Shown: positions 25,985 to 36,751 of the stretch, piece after piece | Position numbering within the stretch: position 1 is the stretch's first letter | Layout: each line of letters opens with the position of its first letter | NCBI GenBank assembly: GCA_030066905.1 | Contig: JASJAR010000005.1 | Span: forward strand, 62,001-126,000 | Reading direction: 5' to 3' | DNA from: Paracoccaceae bacterium | GTDB taxonomy: Bacteria > Pseudomonadota > Alphaproteobacteria > Rhodobacterales > Rhodobacteraceae | DNA: 64,000 bases | Translations under genes and position numbers: made by a program | Notes under the pieces: generated by a model | Told to the model about the DNA's origin: nothing | Database searches by the model: none | The model's input: the letters and a program-made list of their open reading frames with translations, nothing else

Positions 25985-27163
25985 GTGACCCCTGCGGCAA
26001 GGGTTGCGGCGGCCATCGAGGTGCTCGACCGGGTTGCGGCGGGCACCCCGGCGGAACAGGCGCTCACCACCTGGGCGCGCGGCAACCGGTTTGCAGGTGC
26101 GAAGGACCGCGCGGCGATCCGCGATCACGTTTTCGATGCGCTCCGTCGCCGGGAAAGCCTGGCGCTGCTGGGCGGCGGCCAATCCGGTCGGGCGCTGATG
26201 ATCGGTGCGCTCCGGTCGGCAGGTACCGATCCTGCGCTCCTGTTCAACGGCGAGGGCTACGCGCCGCCTGCGCTCACGGAGGCCGAGACCGCGCATCGCC
26301 CCCCGCCGATTGCCAACTGGCCGCGTTCGAGCCGGCTCGATTACCCCGCCTGGCTTGACGCCGAACTCACCCGCAGCCTCGGCGACGGTTTCGAGGCGGC
26401 GATGGAGAGCCTGAGGCAGCGCGCCCCGGTCTTTCTGCGCGTGAACCTCGCAAAGGCGACGCCGGCCGAGGCCGTCGCGGCCCTTGCCGAGAACCAAATC
26501 GCCGCCACGCCGCATCCGCTTGCGGCGACGGCGCTAGTTGCAACCAGGAACGCGCGGGCGATCCGGCGCTCGCGGGCCTATGGGGAGGGGCTCGTCGAGC
26601 TCCAGGATGCCGCTTCGCAGGCTGTGGTAGAGGCCCTCGGCCGCCCGGGGGGCGGTGGCCGGGCGCTCGATTACTGCGCCGGCGGAGGCGGCAAGTCGCT
26701 AGCCCTTGCCGCCCTCGGCTGGCGGGTTATGGCCCATGACCGTGACCCTCGCCGGATGAGCGACCTCTCGCCCCGGGCGGCGCGCGCCGGGGCAGAGATT
26801 CCCCTGGTGGAGCCGGAAGCCTTGCCGGCGATGCCTCCTTTCGACCTGGTCCTCGCCGATGCGCCTTGTTCGGGAAGCGGCGCCTGGCGGAGGCAGGCCG
26901 ACGCGCGCTGGCGGCTCACACCGGAGCGATTGAAAGAGCTTATGGCGTTGCAGGACGATATCCTGGATGTCGCTTCCGGCCTCGTCGCTCCCTCAGGGCG
27001 CTTCGCGTATGTCACCTGCTCCCTTCTGAGGGCGGAGAACGAAGACCGAATAGCGGCGTTTCTCGCCCGGAACCCCGACTGGCGCTTGGCCTTCGACCGA
27101 CGGTTCTCGCCGGTCCAAGGGGGTGACGGCTTCTACGTTGCGGCACTAGAAAAGCGCGTGTAG
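25985..27163 (+). CDS. RsmB/NOP-family RNA (cytosine-5-) methyltransferase
   Basis: SAM-dependent m5C methyltransferase of 392 aa, probably acting on 16S rRNA like RsmB. The N-terminal 130 residues are a helical NusB-like region. The catalytic core has the SAM motif ALDYCAGGGGKSLALA, motif IV DAPCSGSGAWRR with a conserved Cys, and motif VI YVTCSLLRAENE with the catalytic Cys. It starts with GTG seven bases after the guaB stop and is probably co-transcribed. Exact target not certain. Confidence 0.85.
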   Translation: MTPAARVAAAIEVLDRVAAGTPAEQALTTWARGNRFAGAKDRAAIRDHVFDALRRRESLALLGGGQSGRALMIGALRSAGTDPALLFNGEGYAPPALTEAETAHRPPPIANWPRSSRLDYPAWLDAELTRSLGDGFEAAMESLRQRAPVFLRVNLAKATPAEAVAALAENQIAATPHPLAATALVATRNARAIRRSRAYGEGLVELQDAASQAVVEALGRPGGGGRALDYCAGGGGKSLALAALGWRVMAHDRDPRRMSDLSPRAARAGAEIPLVEPEALPAMPPFDLVLADAPCSGSGAWRRQADARWRLTPERLKELMALQDDILDVASGLVAPSGRFAYVTCSLLRAENEDRIAAFLARNPDWRLAFDRRFSPVQGGDGFYVAALEKRV

Positions 27164-27195
27164 AACTCCCCTATTGGTTGAGTTTGCCCTGTCGT

Positions 27196-27210
27196 TTAAT
27201 GTCCGATTAA
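27196..27210 (+). promoter_or_regulatory. perfect CtrA-type box in front of cckA
   Basis: TTAA at 27196-27199, seven bases, TTAA at 27207-27210: an exact match to the CtrA consensus TTAA-N7-TTAA. It lies between the RNA methyltransferase stop and cckA. CckA is the kinase that, through ChpT, phosphorylates CtrA, so this would close a feedback loop. Confidence 0.55.
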
Positions 27211-27258
27211 CGAAGATTGGACGACAGTCATCGTACCGAATCATCGACGGGGACATCT

Positions 27259-29565
27259 GTGCCGGAGAGAGTAGGACCAGCCTCGACCCTCGTGCGGGCC
27301 GCGGTCGATGTGGCCCCCCGGCTCGACGTTCTGGCGGCGTTGGCCGGGGCCTGTCTTGTCGGTTCGATGGTGCTCGACGGCTCGACCGGAGGCATGGTGC
27401 TCCTCTTTGCAGGGAGCGCCGTCGCCACGCTCGGCATCGCCGTCGGGCTCGCCCAATGGGGCCGACAACGGCACTTGAGAGGGCTCCGGGCCATCCTCTC
27501 CCGGGTGGTCGACCACGATGCCGCCCCATCGCTCACCGCAAAGGCGGATGGCCGGGTGATCCACGCCAACGCCGCGGCCATTGCCCGTTTCGCACCGGAA
27601 AGCGGGGCAACGATCGTCTCCGTCCTGTCGGGCCTTGTCGCCTCTCCCGGACCGCTCCTGCACCGTCTGCGTACGGCTGCCGAGGCCACTGGCGCAGCAA
27701 GCGAAGATATTACGCTCCGGCGCGGGTTCCTTCGTGTGTCGGTCCATTCCGTGGGCGCCGATAGCTATCTCTGGCGGCTGGAGGATATCGCCGACCGTCC
27801 GTCTTCGGGGCCGGGGGCCGAGGCCATCGGCCTGCCAATGTTCACGGTCACCAAGGCGGGCACGGTGCCGCTGATGAACGATGCGCTCCGCCGGCTTATC
27901 GGTCCCGGTGCGGAACAGGTCAGCGACATTGTGGCCGACCTGCCGATCCGGAGCGGTATGGTCCACCGGTTGCTCGGGGAGGCCGGGCCGTTTCGCGCCG
28001 TGCTTCACGAGGTGGTCTCGGCTGCCGGGCGCCGCGAGGTCTACGTGCTGCCGGCGCCGGACATCGTGCTGCCGTCGAGCGACTGGCAGTTCTTCGACGC
28101 GCTCCCGGTGGCGATGCTGAAGATCGCACGATCGGGCGATGTGCAGATGGCCAACCGGCTGGCGCGGGACCTTCTGGCCCATCGCGCACCGCTCGGCTGC
28201 CATCTGTCCGATCTCGTCGAGGGGCTCGGGCGTCCCGTGGGCGACTGGCTTGACGATGCGACCCGCGGCCACGGGCTGAACCGAACCGAGGTGGTCCGGG
28301 CGATCCACCCGACAAAGGACGTCTTTCTCCAGATTACCCTCGGCCGCATCGAGGACGACGGCGAAACCGCCCTCGTGGCGGTGCTCAACGATGCCACCGA
28401 GCTGAAGACCCTGGAAGCCCAGTTCGTTCAGAGCCAGAAGATGCAGGCCATCGGCCAGTTGGCCGGCGGCGTGGCCCATGATTTCAACAACCTCCTGACG
28501 GCGATCTCGGGGCATTGCGACCTGATGCTCCTGCGCCATGACGAGGGCGACCCGAATTACGGCGACCTCATTCAGATCCACCAGAACGCCAACCGGGCCG
28601 CGAGCCTTGTCGGGCAGCTTCTGGCTTTCTCGCGCAAGCAGAACCTTCAGCTCGAGCTTCTCGATCTGCGCGATACGATGTCGGACTTGACCCATCTGCT
28701 GAATCGTCTGGTGGGCGAGAAGGTCACCCTGGAACTCGATCACGACGTCGACCTGAAACTTGTGCGGGCCGACAAACGCCAGATCGAACAGGTGATCATG
28801 AACCTCGTCGTCAATGCGCGCGACGCGATGCCCGAAGGTGGCGTTATCAAGATCGAGACCCGGCTTGAGGAGCTCAGCCGCGGGCTGGCGCGGGACCGGG
28901 TGGAGGTACCGCCGGGCGAATATGTCGTGGTAAAGGTTTCCGATCAGGGCATCGGCATCCCAGGCGAGACGATCTCGAAGATCTTCGAGCCGTTCTTTTC
29001 GACCAAGAAGACCGGTGAGGGCACGGGGCTCGGCCTGTCGACAGCCTACGGCATCGTCAAGCAGACCGGCGGGTTCATCTTCGCCGACAGCGTCCTGGGG
29101 CAGGGGACGAGCTTCACGATCTACCTCAAGGCGCAGGATCCGCCGGTCCAGCATCCGGTCCATGCCGAAATCCCCGGCAGTGTCGAGCCGAGCGGGCATG
29201 GCGAGGGGGTCGTCCTTCTCGTCGAGGACGAAGCGCCGGTCCGCGCCTTCGCTTCCCGCGCCCTGCGGATGCGGGGCTATACGGTTCTCGAAGCCGACAG
29301 CGCCGAAGAGGCGCTCAGAACGCTCGAAGACGCCGACCTCGAGATCGATGTCTTCGTGACTGATGTCATCATGCCGGGGATGGACGGGCCGAGCTGGGTG
29401 CGCGAAGCCCTGAAACAGCGCCCCGAGACAAAGGTCGTTTTCGTGTCCGGCTATGCCGAGGACAGCGTGGCCGAAAGTCAGTCGCGGATTCCAAATTCCG
29501 TGTTCTTGCCAAAACCTTTTTCGCTCAACCAGTTGACGACCACAGTTCAAGCGCAGATCCAGTAG
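27259..29565 (+). CDS. cckA: hybrid sensor histidine kinase CckA
   Basis: Membrane-bound kinase/phosphatase at the head of the CckA-ChpT-CtrA phosphorelay. From GTG at 27259 the protein is 768 aa. Two N-terminal transmembrane helices (about 18-38 and 44-66) are followed by degenerate PAS-like regions and an H-box [20 protein letters not shown]. The HATPase domain ([36 protein letters not shown]) precedes a receiver with the phospho-acceptor in [15 protein letters not shown] at 27259 is preferred because GGGG lies six bases before it; an in-frame TTG at 27217 would start only seven bases after the CtrA box. The domain order is that of CckA orthologues. Confidence 0.9.
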   Translation: MPERVGPASTLVRAAVDVAPRLDVLAALAGACLVGSMVLDGSTGGMVLLFAGSAVATLGIAVGLAQWGRQRHLRGLRAILSRVVDHDAAPSLTAKADGRVIHANAAAIARFAPESGATIVSVLSGLVASPGPLLHRLRTAAEATGAASEDITLRRGFLRVSVHSVGADSYLWRLEDIADRPSSGPGAEAIGLPMFTVTKAGTVPLMNDALRRLIGPGAEQVSDIVADLPIRSGMVHRLLGEAGPFRAVLHEVVSAAGRREVYVLPAPDIVLPSSDWQFFDALPVAMLKIARSGDVQMANRLARDLLAHRAPLGCHLSDLVEGLGRPVGDWLDDATRGHGLNRTEVVRAIHPTKDVFLQITLGRIEDDGETALVAVLNDATELKTLEAQFVQSQKMQAIGQLAGGVAHDFNNLLTAISGHCDLMLLRHDEGDPNYGDLIQIHQNANRAASLVGQLLAFSRKQNLQLELLDLRDTMSDLTHLLNRLVGEKVTLELDHDVDLKLVRADKRQIEQVIMNLVVNARDAMPEGGVIKIETRLEELSRGLARDRVEVPPGEYVVVKVSDQGIGIPGETISKIFEPFFSTKKTGEGTGLGLSTAYGIVKQTGGFIFADSVLGQGTSFTIYLKAQDPPVQHPVHAEIPGSVEPSGHGEGVVLLVEDEAPVRAFASRALRMRGYTVLEADSAEEALRTLEDADLEIDVFVTDVIMPGMDGPSWVREALKQRPETKVVFVSGYAEDSVAESQSRIPNSVFLPKPFSLNQLTTTVQAQIQ

Positions 29566-29628
29566 AATTGCGGCCACCGGTAACCTCGCCTTAACCGATT
29601 CCGGCTGAGAAGAATTTTACGAAATCTG

Positions 29629-29657
29629 TTGCGATGTTCGTGTTTTGATCCCATAAC
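29629..29657 (+). promoter_or_regulatory. probable recA promoter
   Basis: TTGCGA at 29629-29634 and CATAAC at 29652-29657 with a 17-base spacer. The LexA site lies nine bases downstream, well placed to block initiation. Confidence 0.45.
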
Positions 29658-29665
29658 GGCGATTA

Positions 29666-29680
29666 GAACAAGAGGCGAAC
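29666..29680 (+). promoter_or_regulatory. LexA SOS box of recA
   Basis: GAAC at 29666-29669, seven bases, GAAC at 29677-29680: an exact alphaproteobacterial SOS box, GAAC-N7-GAAC, 52 bases before the recA ATG. It predicts DNA-damage induction of recA through LexA. Confidence 0.8.
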
Positions 29681-29732
29681 ATGAGCAGTCATTGCCGCCC
29701 AGGCGAGCCTATGGAATAAGGAGCGAAACCCC

Positions 29733-30815
29733 ATGGCCACGGCAGATATTCTCGATATGAGCAACAAGCGCGACAGCGACAGGCAGAAGGCGCTTGATTC
29801 CGCGCTCGCCCAGATCGAACGGCAGTTCGGCAAGGGCTCGATCATGAAACTCGGTGCAGATAACCCGGTCGCGGAGATCGAGGCGACCTCGACGGGGTCT
29901 CTGGGCCTCGACATCGCGCTCGGTATCGGCGGGCTCCCCAAAGGCCGGATCGTGGAGATCTACGGCCCTGAAAGCTCGGGGAAGACGACGCTGACGCTGC
30001 ATGCGGTGGCAGAGGAGCAGAAAAAGGGCGGGGTCTGCGCTTTTGTCGATGCCGAACATGCGCTCGACCCGCAATATGCCCGCAAGCTCGGGGTCGATCT
30101 CGACGAACTGCTGATCTCCCAGCCCGATACCGGCGAACAGGCGCTCGAGATTACCGACACGCTGGTGCGGTCGGGGGCGGTCTCGATGGTGGTTGTCGAT
30201 TCGGTCGCGGCACTCACGCCGAAATCGGAGCTCGAGGGTGATATGGGTGATGCCACCGTCGGTGCCCAGGCGCGGCTGATGTCCCAGGCGATGCGGAAGC
30301 TCACCGCCTCGATCAGCCGATCGAAATGCATGGTGATCTTCATCAACCAGATCCGGATGAAGATCGGTGTGATGTTCGGCAGCCCCGAGACCACGACGGG
30401 CGGCAATGCTCTGAAGTTCTATTCGAGCGTCCGCCTCGACATCCGCCGGATCGGCGCGATCAAGGACCGCGACGAGGTCGTCGGCAACGCCACCCGGGTG
30501 AAGGTCGTCAAGAACAAGGTTGCGCCGCCGTTCAAGCAGGTCGAGTTCGATATCATGTATGGCGAAGGCATTTCGAAGATGGGCGAGCTGATCGACCTCG
30601 GGGTCAAAGCTGGCGTAGTGGAGAAATCCGGCGCCTGGTTCTCCTATGGCGACGAGCGTATCGGCCAGGGGCGGGAGAACGCCAAGACCTTTCTGAAGGA
30701 GAACCGCGACATCGCGCTTCAGATCGAGGACAAGATCCGCGCCGCCCACGGGCTTGATTTCGACATGCCGGAAGGTGCTGCCGCGGAGGACGGAGACGAG
30801 CTCCTGGAAGGCTGA
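29733..30815 (+). CDS. recA: recombinase RecA
   Basis: Forms filaments on single-stranded DNA, catalyses strand exchange and triggers LexA self-cleavage. The 360-aa protein has Walker [10 protein letters not shown], the core KGSIMKLG and [16 protein letters not shown] segments, the L1/L2 DNA loops (L2 around [19 protein letters not shown]), [14 protein letters not shown] and an acidic C-terminus. ATG at 29733 follows AAGGAG. It is controlled by the SOS box upstream. Confidence 0.97.
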   Translation: MATADILDMSNKRDSDRQKALDSALAQIERQFGKGSIMKLGADNPVAEIEATSTGSLGLDIALGIGGLPKGRIVEIYGPESSGKTTLTLHAVAEEQKKGGVCAFVDAEHALDPQYARKLGVDLDELLISQPDTGEQALEITDTLVRSGAVSMVVVDSVAALTPKSELEGDMGDATVGAQARLMSQAMRKLTASISRSKCMVIFINQIRMKIGVMFGSPETTTGGNALKFYSSVRLDIRRIGAIKDRDEVVGNATRVKVVKNKVAPPFKQVEFDIMYGEGISKMGELIDLGVKAGVVEKSGAWFSYGDERIGQGRENAKTFLKENRDIALQIEDKIRAAHGLDFDMPEGAAAEDGDELLEG

Positions 30816-30903
30816 GGAGCGCAAGCGCCGGTCTGCTCGACGGCGCATGCGTCCCGCAAGCCGCATCCCGGTAGGGGTTGCGAGTGGCTTGAAGGGGGAC
30901 GAG

Positions 30904-31245
30904 ATGCCGAGTTGGGCGCGAAAGGTGCGGTCACTGGCGGTCGGGATTGCGGCCTACTGGGGTCTGGCGCTCGCGGCCCTGGAAATCTACCTGCCGGGGT
31001 CTCGGGGCGATCCGGGCTTCCTGAGCGCACCGTTCTCGTTCGTTCTGCTCGGCGCGATGGTCGCGCCGGGTGACTTCGTGGGCCCGACGTCGCCATCTCG
31101 CTGGCTTCTTCTCCTGCCGTTGGGCGGCGTGGTCTTCCTCGTCGTCAGCGCCTTGGCCCGGCGTGGAGGCTGGGCGGCTGCGACAGTCGGTCTTTCGGCG
31201 ATCGGCGCGGCCGGCGCCATCGTCCTTCTCACCGGATACTCGTAG
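30904..31245 (+). CDS. small four-helix membrane protein, function unknown
   Basis: A 113-aa hydrophobic protein starting at ATG 30904 behind GGGGGACGAG. Four transmembrane stretches are apparent, around residues 10-28, 38-55, 62-80 and 88-108, separated by short polar loops. The frame extends upstream to 30754, but there it would overlap the 3' end of recA in another frame. I recognise no family. It lies between recA and alaS on the same strand. Confidence 0.6.
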   Translation: MPSWARKVRSLAVGIAAYWGLALAALEIYLPGSRGDPGFLSAPFSFVLLGAMVAPGDFVGPTSPSRWLLLLPLGGVVFLVVSALARRGGWAAATVGLSAIGAAGAIVLLTGYS

Positions 31246-31340
31246 CAGCCAGGCCCTGGCCACGGCAGCGGCTGTCCATTCCGCCTTTACCGGCCCGCGT
31301 CCAAAGGATATCCCAGCAGGCGCTTTCCCGGGATACGCCA

Positions 31341-34007
31341 ATGCCGAGCCTAAACGACATCCGTTCCACCTTTCTGAGTTATTTCGAGAAGAACGGCCAC
31401 GAGGTCGTCGACTCCTCGCCGCTGGTGCCGCGCAACGATCCGACGCTGATGTTCGTCAATTCGGGGATGGTCCAGTTCAAGAACCTCTTCACCGGGCTCG
31501 AACACCGTGACTACAAACGCGCGGCCACGAGCCAGAAATGCGTCCGCGCCGGCGGTAAGCACAACGATCTCGACAATGTCGGCTACACCGCGCGCCACCA
31601 CACGTTCTTCGAGATGCTGGGGAACTTTTCCTTCGGGGACTACTTCAAGGAGGACGCGATCCCCTTCGCCTGGGAGCTTCTGACGGAAGGCTTCAGCATC
31701 GACCCCGAGCGGATGCTGGTAACGGTCTACCACACCGACGACGAGGCCGCCGAGATCTGGAAGAAGACGGGCGTGCCCGAAAGCCGGATCATCCGCATCG
31801 CCACCTCGGATAACTTCTGGCAAATGGGCCCCACCGGACCCTGCGGGCCCTGTACCGAGATCTTCTACGACCACGGGGAACACATCCCCGGCGGTCCGCC
31901 CGGCAGCCCCGACGAGGACGGCGACCGCTTTATCGAGATCTGGAACATCGTCTTCATGCAGAACGAGCAGTTCGAGGACGGCTCGATGCGGGCCCTCGAT
32001 ATGCAGTCGATCGACACCGGCATGGGGCTCGAACGGATCGGCGCGCTCCTCCAGGGTAAGCACGACAATTACGACACCGACCTGATGCGCGCGCTGATCG
32101 AGGCCTCGGCCGAGATCACCGACGGCGAACCCGACGGGCCCGGAAACGTCCATCACCGGGTGATCGCCGACCATCTGCGGTCGACGTCTTTTCTGATCGC
32201 CGACGGTGTGATGCCGTCCAACGAGGGGCGGGGCTACGTCCTGCGGCGGATCATGCGCCGGGCGATGCGGCATGCGCATCTTCTGGGGGCTAAAGACCCG
32301 GTGATGTACCGCCTTGTACCGTCGTTGGTGCGTGAGATGGGTCAGGCCTACGGCGAACTGGGGCGCGGCCAGGTGCTCATCGGGGAAACGCTCCTCAGCG
32401 AGGAAACCCGGTTCCGCGAAACCCTCGACCGCGGCCTGCGGCTTCTCGACGAGGAGGTCGCAACCCTCGCGGATGGTGCCGACCTCCCCGGCGAGGCCGC
32501 CTTTCGGCTTTACGACACCTATGGCTTTCCCCTCGACCTCACGCAGGATGCCTTGCGCGAACAGGGTCGGGGCGTGGATACCGAGGGGTTCGACGCCGCC
32601 ATGGCCGAGCAAAAGGCCAAGGCCCGCGCGGCCTGGGCCGGTTCGGGCGAAGCCGCCGATGCAACCGTATGGTTTGACGTCGCCGAGGCAGGCGAGGCGA
32701 CGGAATTCCTCGGCTACGAAACCGAGACGGCGGAGGGCCAGATCCTCGCGATCATCCGCGACGGCGCCCGCGTCGAGGCGCTCGGTGACGGTGAGGAGGG
32801 CTGGATCGTTCTGAACCAGACGCCGTTCTACGGCGAGGCCGGGGGCCAGGTGGGCGACACCGGCCACATGATCTCGCTATCCGACCGGGGGATCACCGCG
32901 ACCGTTGCCGACACCCGCCGTTTTGCCGGCGGTGCGGTTTTCGGCCATCAGGCGAAGGTGGAGGGCGGTGTGCTCCAGACCGGCGACGCGGTTCATCTCG
33001 TGGTCGACCACGGCCGCCGGTCGGCGATCCGGGCCAACCATTCGGCAACCCATCTTCTTCACGAGGCGCTCCGCCAGGCGCTCGGCGACCATGTCGCCCA
33101 GCGGGGTTCGCTCAACGCGCCCGACCGGTTGCGCTTCGATTTCTCCCACAACGCCGCCCTGAGCCTCGAAGAGCTTTCCCGCGTCGAGGCGGAGGTCAAC
33201 GCCTTCATCCGCCAGAACGCGCCGGTCGAAACCCGAATCATGACGCCCGACGACGCCCGTGCCCTCGGTGCCCAGGCGCTCTTCGGCGAGAAGTACGGCG
33301 ACGAAGTGCGGGTCGTCTCCATGGGCCGGGCCGAGACGGGCAAGGGCCCGGGCGGTGAGACCTACTCGATCGAACTCTGCGGTGGCACCCATGTGGCCCG
33401 CACGGGCGATATCGGGCTCTTCGTGACCCTCGGCGACAGCGCCTCCTCGGCCGGGGTACGGCGGGTCGAGGCGCTGACGGGCGATGCCGCCTACCGCTAT
33501 CTCGCCGAACAGGACCGGCGTCTGGCGGAGACCGCCCTTGCGCTCAAGGCCGGCGCGGCCGAGGTGCCGGCCCGGGTCGCCGCCCTGCTCGACGAGCGGA
33601 AGGCGCTCCAGGCAGAACTCGCCGACCTCCGCCGTAAACTCGCCCTCGGCGGCGGCGGTGTGGCGGAGACGGCCGAGAAGGTCGGTGAGACCGACGTCGT
33701 CCTCCAGGCCCTGAGCGGTGTGTCGGGGAAGGACCTCCCCGCCCTGATCGACGCCCACAAGGCGCGGCTCGGTTCGGGGATAGTGGTGCTCGTCGCCGAT
33801 ACCGATGGCAAGGCGGCAGTGGCCGCAGGCGTGACCGACGATCTGACGGGCACTCACTCGGCCGTGGACCTTGTGCGGACGGCGGTGGAGCAACTCGGCG
33901 GCAAGGGGGGCGGCGGCCGGCCCGATCTCGCCCAGGGCGGGGCGAAATCAGCCGCCGAAGCCGAAGCCGCCTTCGCGGCAGTCCGCTCATTGATAGGAGG
34001 CGCCTGA
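31341..34007 (+). CDS. alaS: alanyl-tRNA synthetase
   Basis: Charges tRNA-Ala. The 888-aa protein has the class II core starting [20 protein letters not shown] and [17 protein letters not shown]. The editing domain has zinc ligands in [13 protein letters not shown] and [13 protein letters not shown], and a C-terminal coiled/DHHA1 region ends in the Gly-rich [13 protein letters not shown]. Full family length. The DUF1330 gene starts on the next base after its stop. Confidence 0.97.
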   Translation: MPSLNDIRSTFLSYFEKNGHEVVDSSPLVPRNDPTLMFVNSGMVQFKNLFTGLEHRDYKRAATSQKCVRAGGKHNDLDNVGYTARHHTFFEMLGNFSFGDYFKEDAIPFAWELLTEGFSIDPERMLVTVYHTDDEAAEIWKKTGVPESRIIRIATSDNFWQMGPTGPCGPCTEIFYDHGEHIPGGPPGSPDEDGDRFIEIWNIVFMQNEQFEDGSMRALDMQSIDTGMGLERIGALLQGKHDNYDTDLMRALIEASAEITDGEPDGPGNVHHRVIADHLRSTSFLIADGVMPSNEGRGYVLRRIMRRAMRHAHLLGAKDPVMYRLVPSLVREMGQAYGELGRGQVLIGETLLSEETRFRETLDRGLRLLDEEVATLADGADLPGEAAFRLYDTYGFPLDLTQDALREQGRGVDTEGFDAAMAEQKAKARAAWAGSGEAADATVWFDVAEAGEATEFLGYETETAEGQILAIIRDGARVEALGDGEEGWIVLNQTPFYGEAGGQVGDTGHMISLSDRGITATVADTRRFAGGAVFGHQAKVEGGVLQTGDAVHLVVDHGRRSAIRANHSATHLLHEALRQALGDHVAQRGSLNAPDRLRFDFSHNAALSLEELSRVEAEVNAFIRQNAPVETRIMTPDDARALGAQALFGEKYGDEVRVVSMGRAETGKGPGGETYSIELCGGTHVARTGDIGLFVTLGDSASSAGVRRVEALTGDAAYRYLAEQDRRLAETALALKAGAAEVPARVAALLDERKALQAELADLRRKLALGGGGVAETAEKVGETDVVLQALSGVSGKDLPALIDAHKARLGSGIVVLVADTDGKAAVAAGVTDDLTGTHSAVDLVRTAVEQLGGKGGGGRPDLAQGGAKSAAEAEAAFAAVRSLIGGA

Positions 34008-34295
34008 ATGACCGCCCTTTGGATCGCCAATGTTGAAATCACCGATGCGGACGAATACGCCAAGTACGTCCCGATCGCTGGAGAGGTCATCGCCGAACAT
34101 GGCGGCGTTTTTCTCGCCCGGGGCGGCGCCTACGTCCAACTCGAAGGCCGAGACCGGCCCCGCAACGTCGTGGCCCGTTTCCCGTCGGTGGAGGCGGCTG
34201 TGGCCTGCTACAACTCAGAGAAGTACCAGTCCGCCGTTGTCCATGCCAAGGCCGGGTCGAAGCGCGATATCGTCATCGTCGAAGAGACGGGCTGA
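34008..34295 (+). CDS. DUF1330 family protein
   Basis: A 95-aa protein with the ferredoxin-like DUF1330 pattern: ALWIANVEITDADEYAKYV at the N-terminus, then GGVFLARGGAYVQLEGRDRP and VVARFPSVEAAVACYNSEKY. These proteins are structurally related to EthD/dimeric alpha-beta barrel proteins, but no reaction is established. ATG directly follows the alaS stop, so the two are co-translated. A short dispersed repeat begins three bases after its stop. Confidence 0.85.
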   Translation: MTALWIANVEITDADEYAKYVPIAGEVIAEHGGVFLARGGAYVQLEGRDRPRNVVARFPSVEAAVACYNSEKYQSAVVHAKAGSKRDIVIVEETG

Positions 34296-34297
34296 GG

Positions 34298-34333
34298 CAC
34301 TTCATCTTGGCCAAAGCACCTCGGGGGCTGAGG
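34298..34333 (+). repeat. gene-end repeat, copy A
   Basis: One of four copies in this window of a motif starting CTTCAYYTT, continuing through an A-rich centre and ending in GGGGG. Here the core starts at 34299, four bases after the DUF1330 stop, in the same orientation as that gene. Confidence 0.55.
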
Positions 34334-34415
34334 AGCGCCTGGAGACCGGTCCGGTGGGCCGATCACAGCGACGATGGGTCGGACGACCCCGAATGGGCCG
34401 CGGGCAGCGCCCCCG

Positions 34416-35492
34416 TCACCCGGCTTTGAAGTGCTTCGACAGCTTCAGCCCCTGACCCTGGTAGTTCGAGGCTATCCCCGCGCCATATAGCACTGAGGGT
34501 GGGGCGGCCATCTCTTCGTAGACCAGCCGCCCGACGATCTGGCCGTGTTCCAGTGCGAAGGGGGCCTCGTGGCAACGGACTTCGAGCACGCCCCGCGATC
34601 CGGCCCCGCCGGCGGCCGCCCAGCCGAAGCCGGGGTCGAAGAAGCCCGCGTAATGGACCCGGAATTCGCCCACCATGGCGAGGTAAGGGGCCATCTCGGC
34701 GGCATGGGTGGGCGGGATCGTCACCGCTTCGCGGCTGACCAGAATGTAGAAGGCGCCGGGGTCGAGAATGATGCGTCCCGTACCGGTCCGGACCTCCTCC
34801 CAGAACGCGGTGGGGTCATGGACGCCCACGCGATCGAGGTCGATGACGCCGCTGTGGGGCTTGGCCCGGTACCCGACGAGGCTGTCGTCAGTCGGTTGAA
34901 GATCGACCGAGAAGCCCAGACCTTCGGAGATCACCGGCTCGCGGTCGACGAGCGGGCTTTCTGAATGAAGGGCACGCAACCGTTCATCGGTGAGCACAGC
35001 ATGGCCGCGACGGAACCGGATCTGGTTGAGCCGCATCCCGGGCCGGACGAGCACCGAAAAGGAACGGGGACAGATTTCGCCGTAAAGCGGGCCGGTATAG
35101 CCCTTCGGGATCCTGTCGAACTCGACACCGCCGTCGGTGATCGTCCGCGTCAGAAGGTCGAGCCGCCCGGTTGAGGATTTGGCATTTGCCACTGCTTCGA
35201 TGTCGTCCGGCAGAGCCAGTCGTTCGACGAGCGGGACCACATAGACACAGCCCTTTTCGAGCACGGCGCCGGCGGAGAGGTCAATCCGGTGCATCTCGAA
35301 ATCGGCCAGCCGGTCCGCCACACTCCTCCCGGCACCGGCCAGAAAGGAGGCGCGAACCCGAAAGGCCACGCTTCCAAGGCGGAGGTCGATGGAGGCGGGC
35401 TGAATCTGACCCTCGGCGAGGGCCGGCTCGCAAAGAAGCGCACCGGCATCGACAAGGGCGGCGATTTCGCTGTCGGGCAGAACCCCTGACAT
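34416..35492 (-). CDS. dcd: 2'-deoxycytidine 5'-triphosphate deaminase, long form
   Basis: Deaminates dCTP to dUTP for thymidylate synthesis. At 358 aa it is about twice the length of E. coli Dcd, as is usual in alphaproteobacteria. It looks like a tandem of two dUTPase-like halves: the first with QIQPASIDLRLGSVAFRV and SSTGRLDLLTRTITDGG, the second with AFYILVSREAVTIPPTHAAE, FDPGFGW and LEHGQIVGRLVYE. ATG start at 35492. It is transcribed toward the DUF1330 gene and followed by a convergent gap of 120 bases. Confidence 0.88.
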   Translation of the reverse strand: MSGVLPDSEIAALVDAGALLCEPALAEGQIQPASIDLRLGSVAFRVRASFLAGAGRSVADRLADFEMHRIDLSAGAVLEKGCVYVVPLVERLALPDDIEAVANAKSSTGRLDLLTRTITDGGVEFDRIPKGYTGPLYGEICPRSFSVLVRPGMRLNQIRFRRGHAVLTDERLRALHSESPLVDREPVISEGLGFSVDLQPTDDSLVGYRAKPHSGVIDLDRVGVHDPTAFWEEVRTGTGRIILDPGAFYILVSREAVTIPPTHAAEMAPYLAMVGEFRVHYAGFFDPGFGWAAAGGAGSRGVLEVRCHEAPFALEHGQIVGRLVYEEMAAPPSVLYGAGIASNYQGQGLKLSKHFKAG

Positions 35493-35519
35493 GGGCCGCT
35501 CACGCTCCGGTTCGGTGAT

Positions 35520-35597
35520 TGGTCGGGCTAGCAGGATTCGAACCTGCGACCTTCCGTCCCCCAGACGGACGCGCTAACCAGGCTGCGCCATAGCCCG
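35520..35597 (-). tRNA. tRNA-Pro (anticodon GGG)
   Basis: The minus strand folds into a full cloverleaf: acceptor CGGGCTA/TAGCCCG, D stem GCGC/GCGC, anticodon stem TCCGT/ACGGA with loop CTGGGGG (anticodon GGG), and T stem GCAGG/CCTGC with TTCGAAT. The 3' end is ACCA, so CCA is encoded. It lies between dcd and the merR gene. Confidence 0.93.
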
Positions 35598-35656
35598 ACG
35601 GACGGGGTTCTGACGGAATTCCGGGGCAGGAGCAAGGGCCGAAAACCATGGTCGGG

Positions 35657-36352
35657 CTAAGCCGGTGCCCGCGGTTCGAGCTTCTCGCGAAGGAGTTCGA
35701 GCGCGCCGCGGTTGCGCTGGAGATACCCCCGGTCGGCCATCCGTAAGCGGGCAGCGAGCCCGGGCGTGCCCGGGAACCCGGTATCGTCGTCGTCTGGGTC
35801 GGTGTCCGGAACATCCGGGGGCGCCACAATGGCTGCCGCGACCGCCGGTTCTTCCGGCTCCTCTTCGAAGGACTCCGCAATGGCTTCGGCAGGTTCGCCT
35901 TGCGGTTCCTCTGCCACCTGATCCGGCGCGGCGGGGGCATGAGGGGCGGCGGCTTCCGGTTCCGCCGGCGGTGGAACTGGTTCGGCGGGGGCCACCGCGC
36001 GCGACGCCACGGGCTCGTCGGCGGTGAGCGGCGCCTCGGTCGCCGTGCTCTCGATGAAATCCGTCTCCGCCCCCCCATCGAGTGGCTGCGAGAGCGCGGC
36101 GACGTGCTTGACACCTTTCTCGCGCAAAAGCTTCTGGGCGCCGCGAATGGTCATGCCGTCGTCGTGCAGAAGCCGCTTGATCCCACCGATCAGCGCCATG
36201 TCGCTCGGGCGGTAATAGCGCCGCCCGCCGGCCCGTTTCACCGGTTTGATCTGCGCGAACCGGCTTTCCCAGAAGCGCAGCACATGGGTCGGCACCCCGA
36301 GCCAATCGGCGACTTCGGATATGGTCCGGAACGCCTCTGGGGATTTCTCCAT
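35657..36352 (-). CDS. MerR-family transcriptional regulator
   Basis: A 231-aa protein. Residues 8-80 are a MerR helix-turn-helix with wing ([20 protein letters not shown], then [17 protein letters not shown]). The middle (about 95-190) is an Ala/Pro/Glu-rich low-complexity linker, and the last 35 residues are a short basic-hydrophobic segment. No metal-binding Cys of the CueR/MerR type is present. It follows ihfA after six bases. This ihfA-merR pair next to tRNA-Pro is conserved in alphaproteobacteria; its target is unknown to me. Confidence 0.85.
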   Translation of the reverse strand: MEKSPEAFRTISEVADWLGVPTHVLRFWESRFAQIKPVKRAGGRRYYRPSDMALIGGIKRLLHDDGMTIRGAQKLLREKGVKHVAALSQPLDGGAETDFIESTATEAPLTADEPVASRAVAPAEPVPPPAEPEAAAPHAPAAPDQVAEEPQGEPAEAIAESFEEEPEEPAVAAAIVAPPDVPDTDPDDDDTGFPGTPGLAARLRMADRGYLQRNRGALELLREKLEPRAPA

Positions 36353-36358
36353 GCCCGA

Positions 36359-36664
36359 TTACGCGCCCTTGTTGCCAGCCGCGACACGGTCTTTCATCAG
36401 GTGCGACGGGCGGAAGGTGAGGACCCGGCGCGGATGGATCGGTACCTCTTCGCCGGTTTTCGGGTTGCGGCCGATCCGTGCCGCCTTTTCGCGCACGCTG
36501 AAAGTGCCGAACGACGAAATCTTCACCGTTTCTCCCCTGACCAGAGCGTCAGACATGTGCAGCAGGACGCTTTCGACCAGTTGGGCGCTTTCGTTCCGGC
36601 TAAGGCCGACTTCGCGAAACACGGCTTCGCTAAGGTCCATCCGTGTCAATGTCTTTTCGCCCAT
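36359..36664 (-). CDS. ihfA: integration host factor subunit alpha
   Basis: DNA-bending nucleoid protein, partner of IhfB. The 101-aa form from ATG 36664 has [40 protein letters not shown] and the beta-arm [20 protein letters not shown] with the intercalating Pro. Upstream in-frame codons to 36724 are not conserved, and GGGGGG sits in front of the chosen ATG. Confidence 0.93.
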   Translation of the reverse strand: MGEKTLTRMDLSEAVFREVGLSRNESAQLVESVLLHMSDALVRGETVKISSFGTFSVREKAARIGRNPKTGEEVPIHPRRVLTFRPSHLMKDRVAAGNKGA

Positions 36665-36751
36665 GCCGACCCCCCTTTGGTGCTCAAACACCATGCGCCC
36701 CGGCATTTTCCGAGTCAATATCAAGGGTTTGCGAAACGCGCTTCACGGCGA

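Noticed and set aside
27241-29577. 778-codon minus-strand open frame opposite cckA
   Set aside because: Antisense shadow; the plus-strand cckA frame has clear kinase domains along its whole length.
31350-32867. 505-codon minus-strand open frame opposite alaS
   Set aside because: Shadow of alaS in high-GC sequence, with no recognisable domain.
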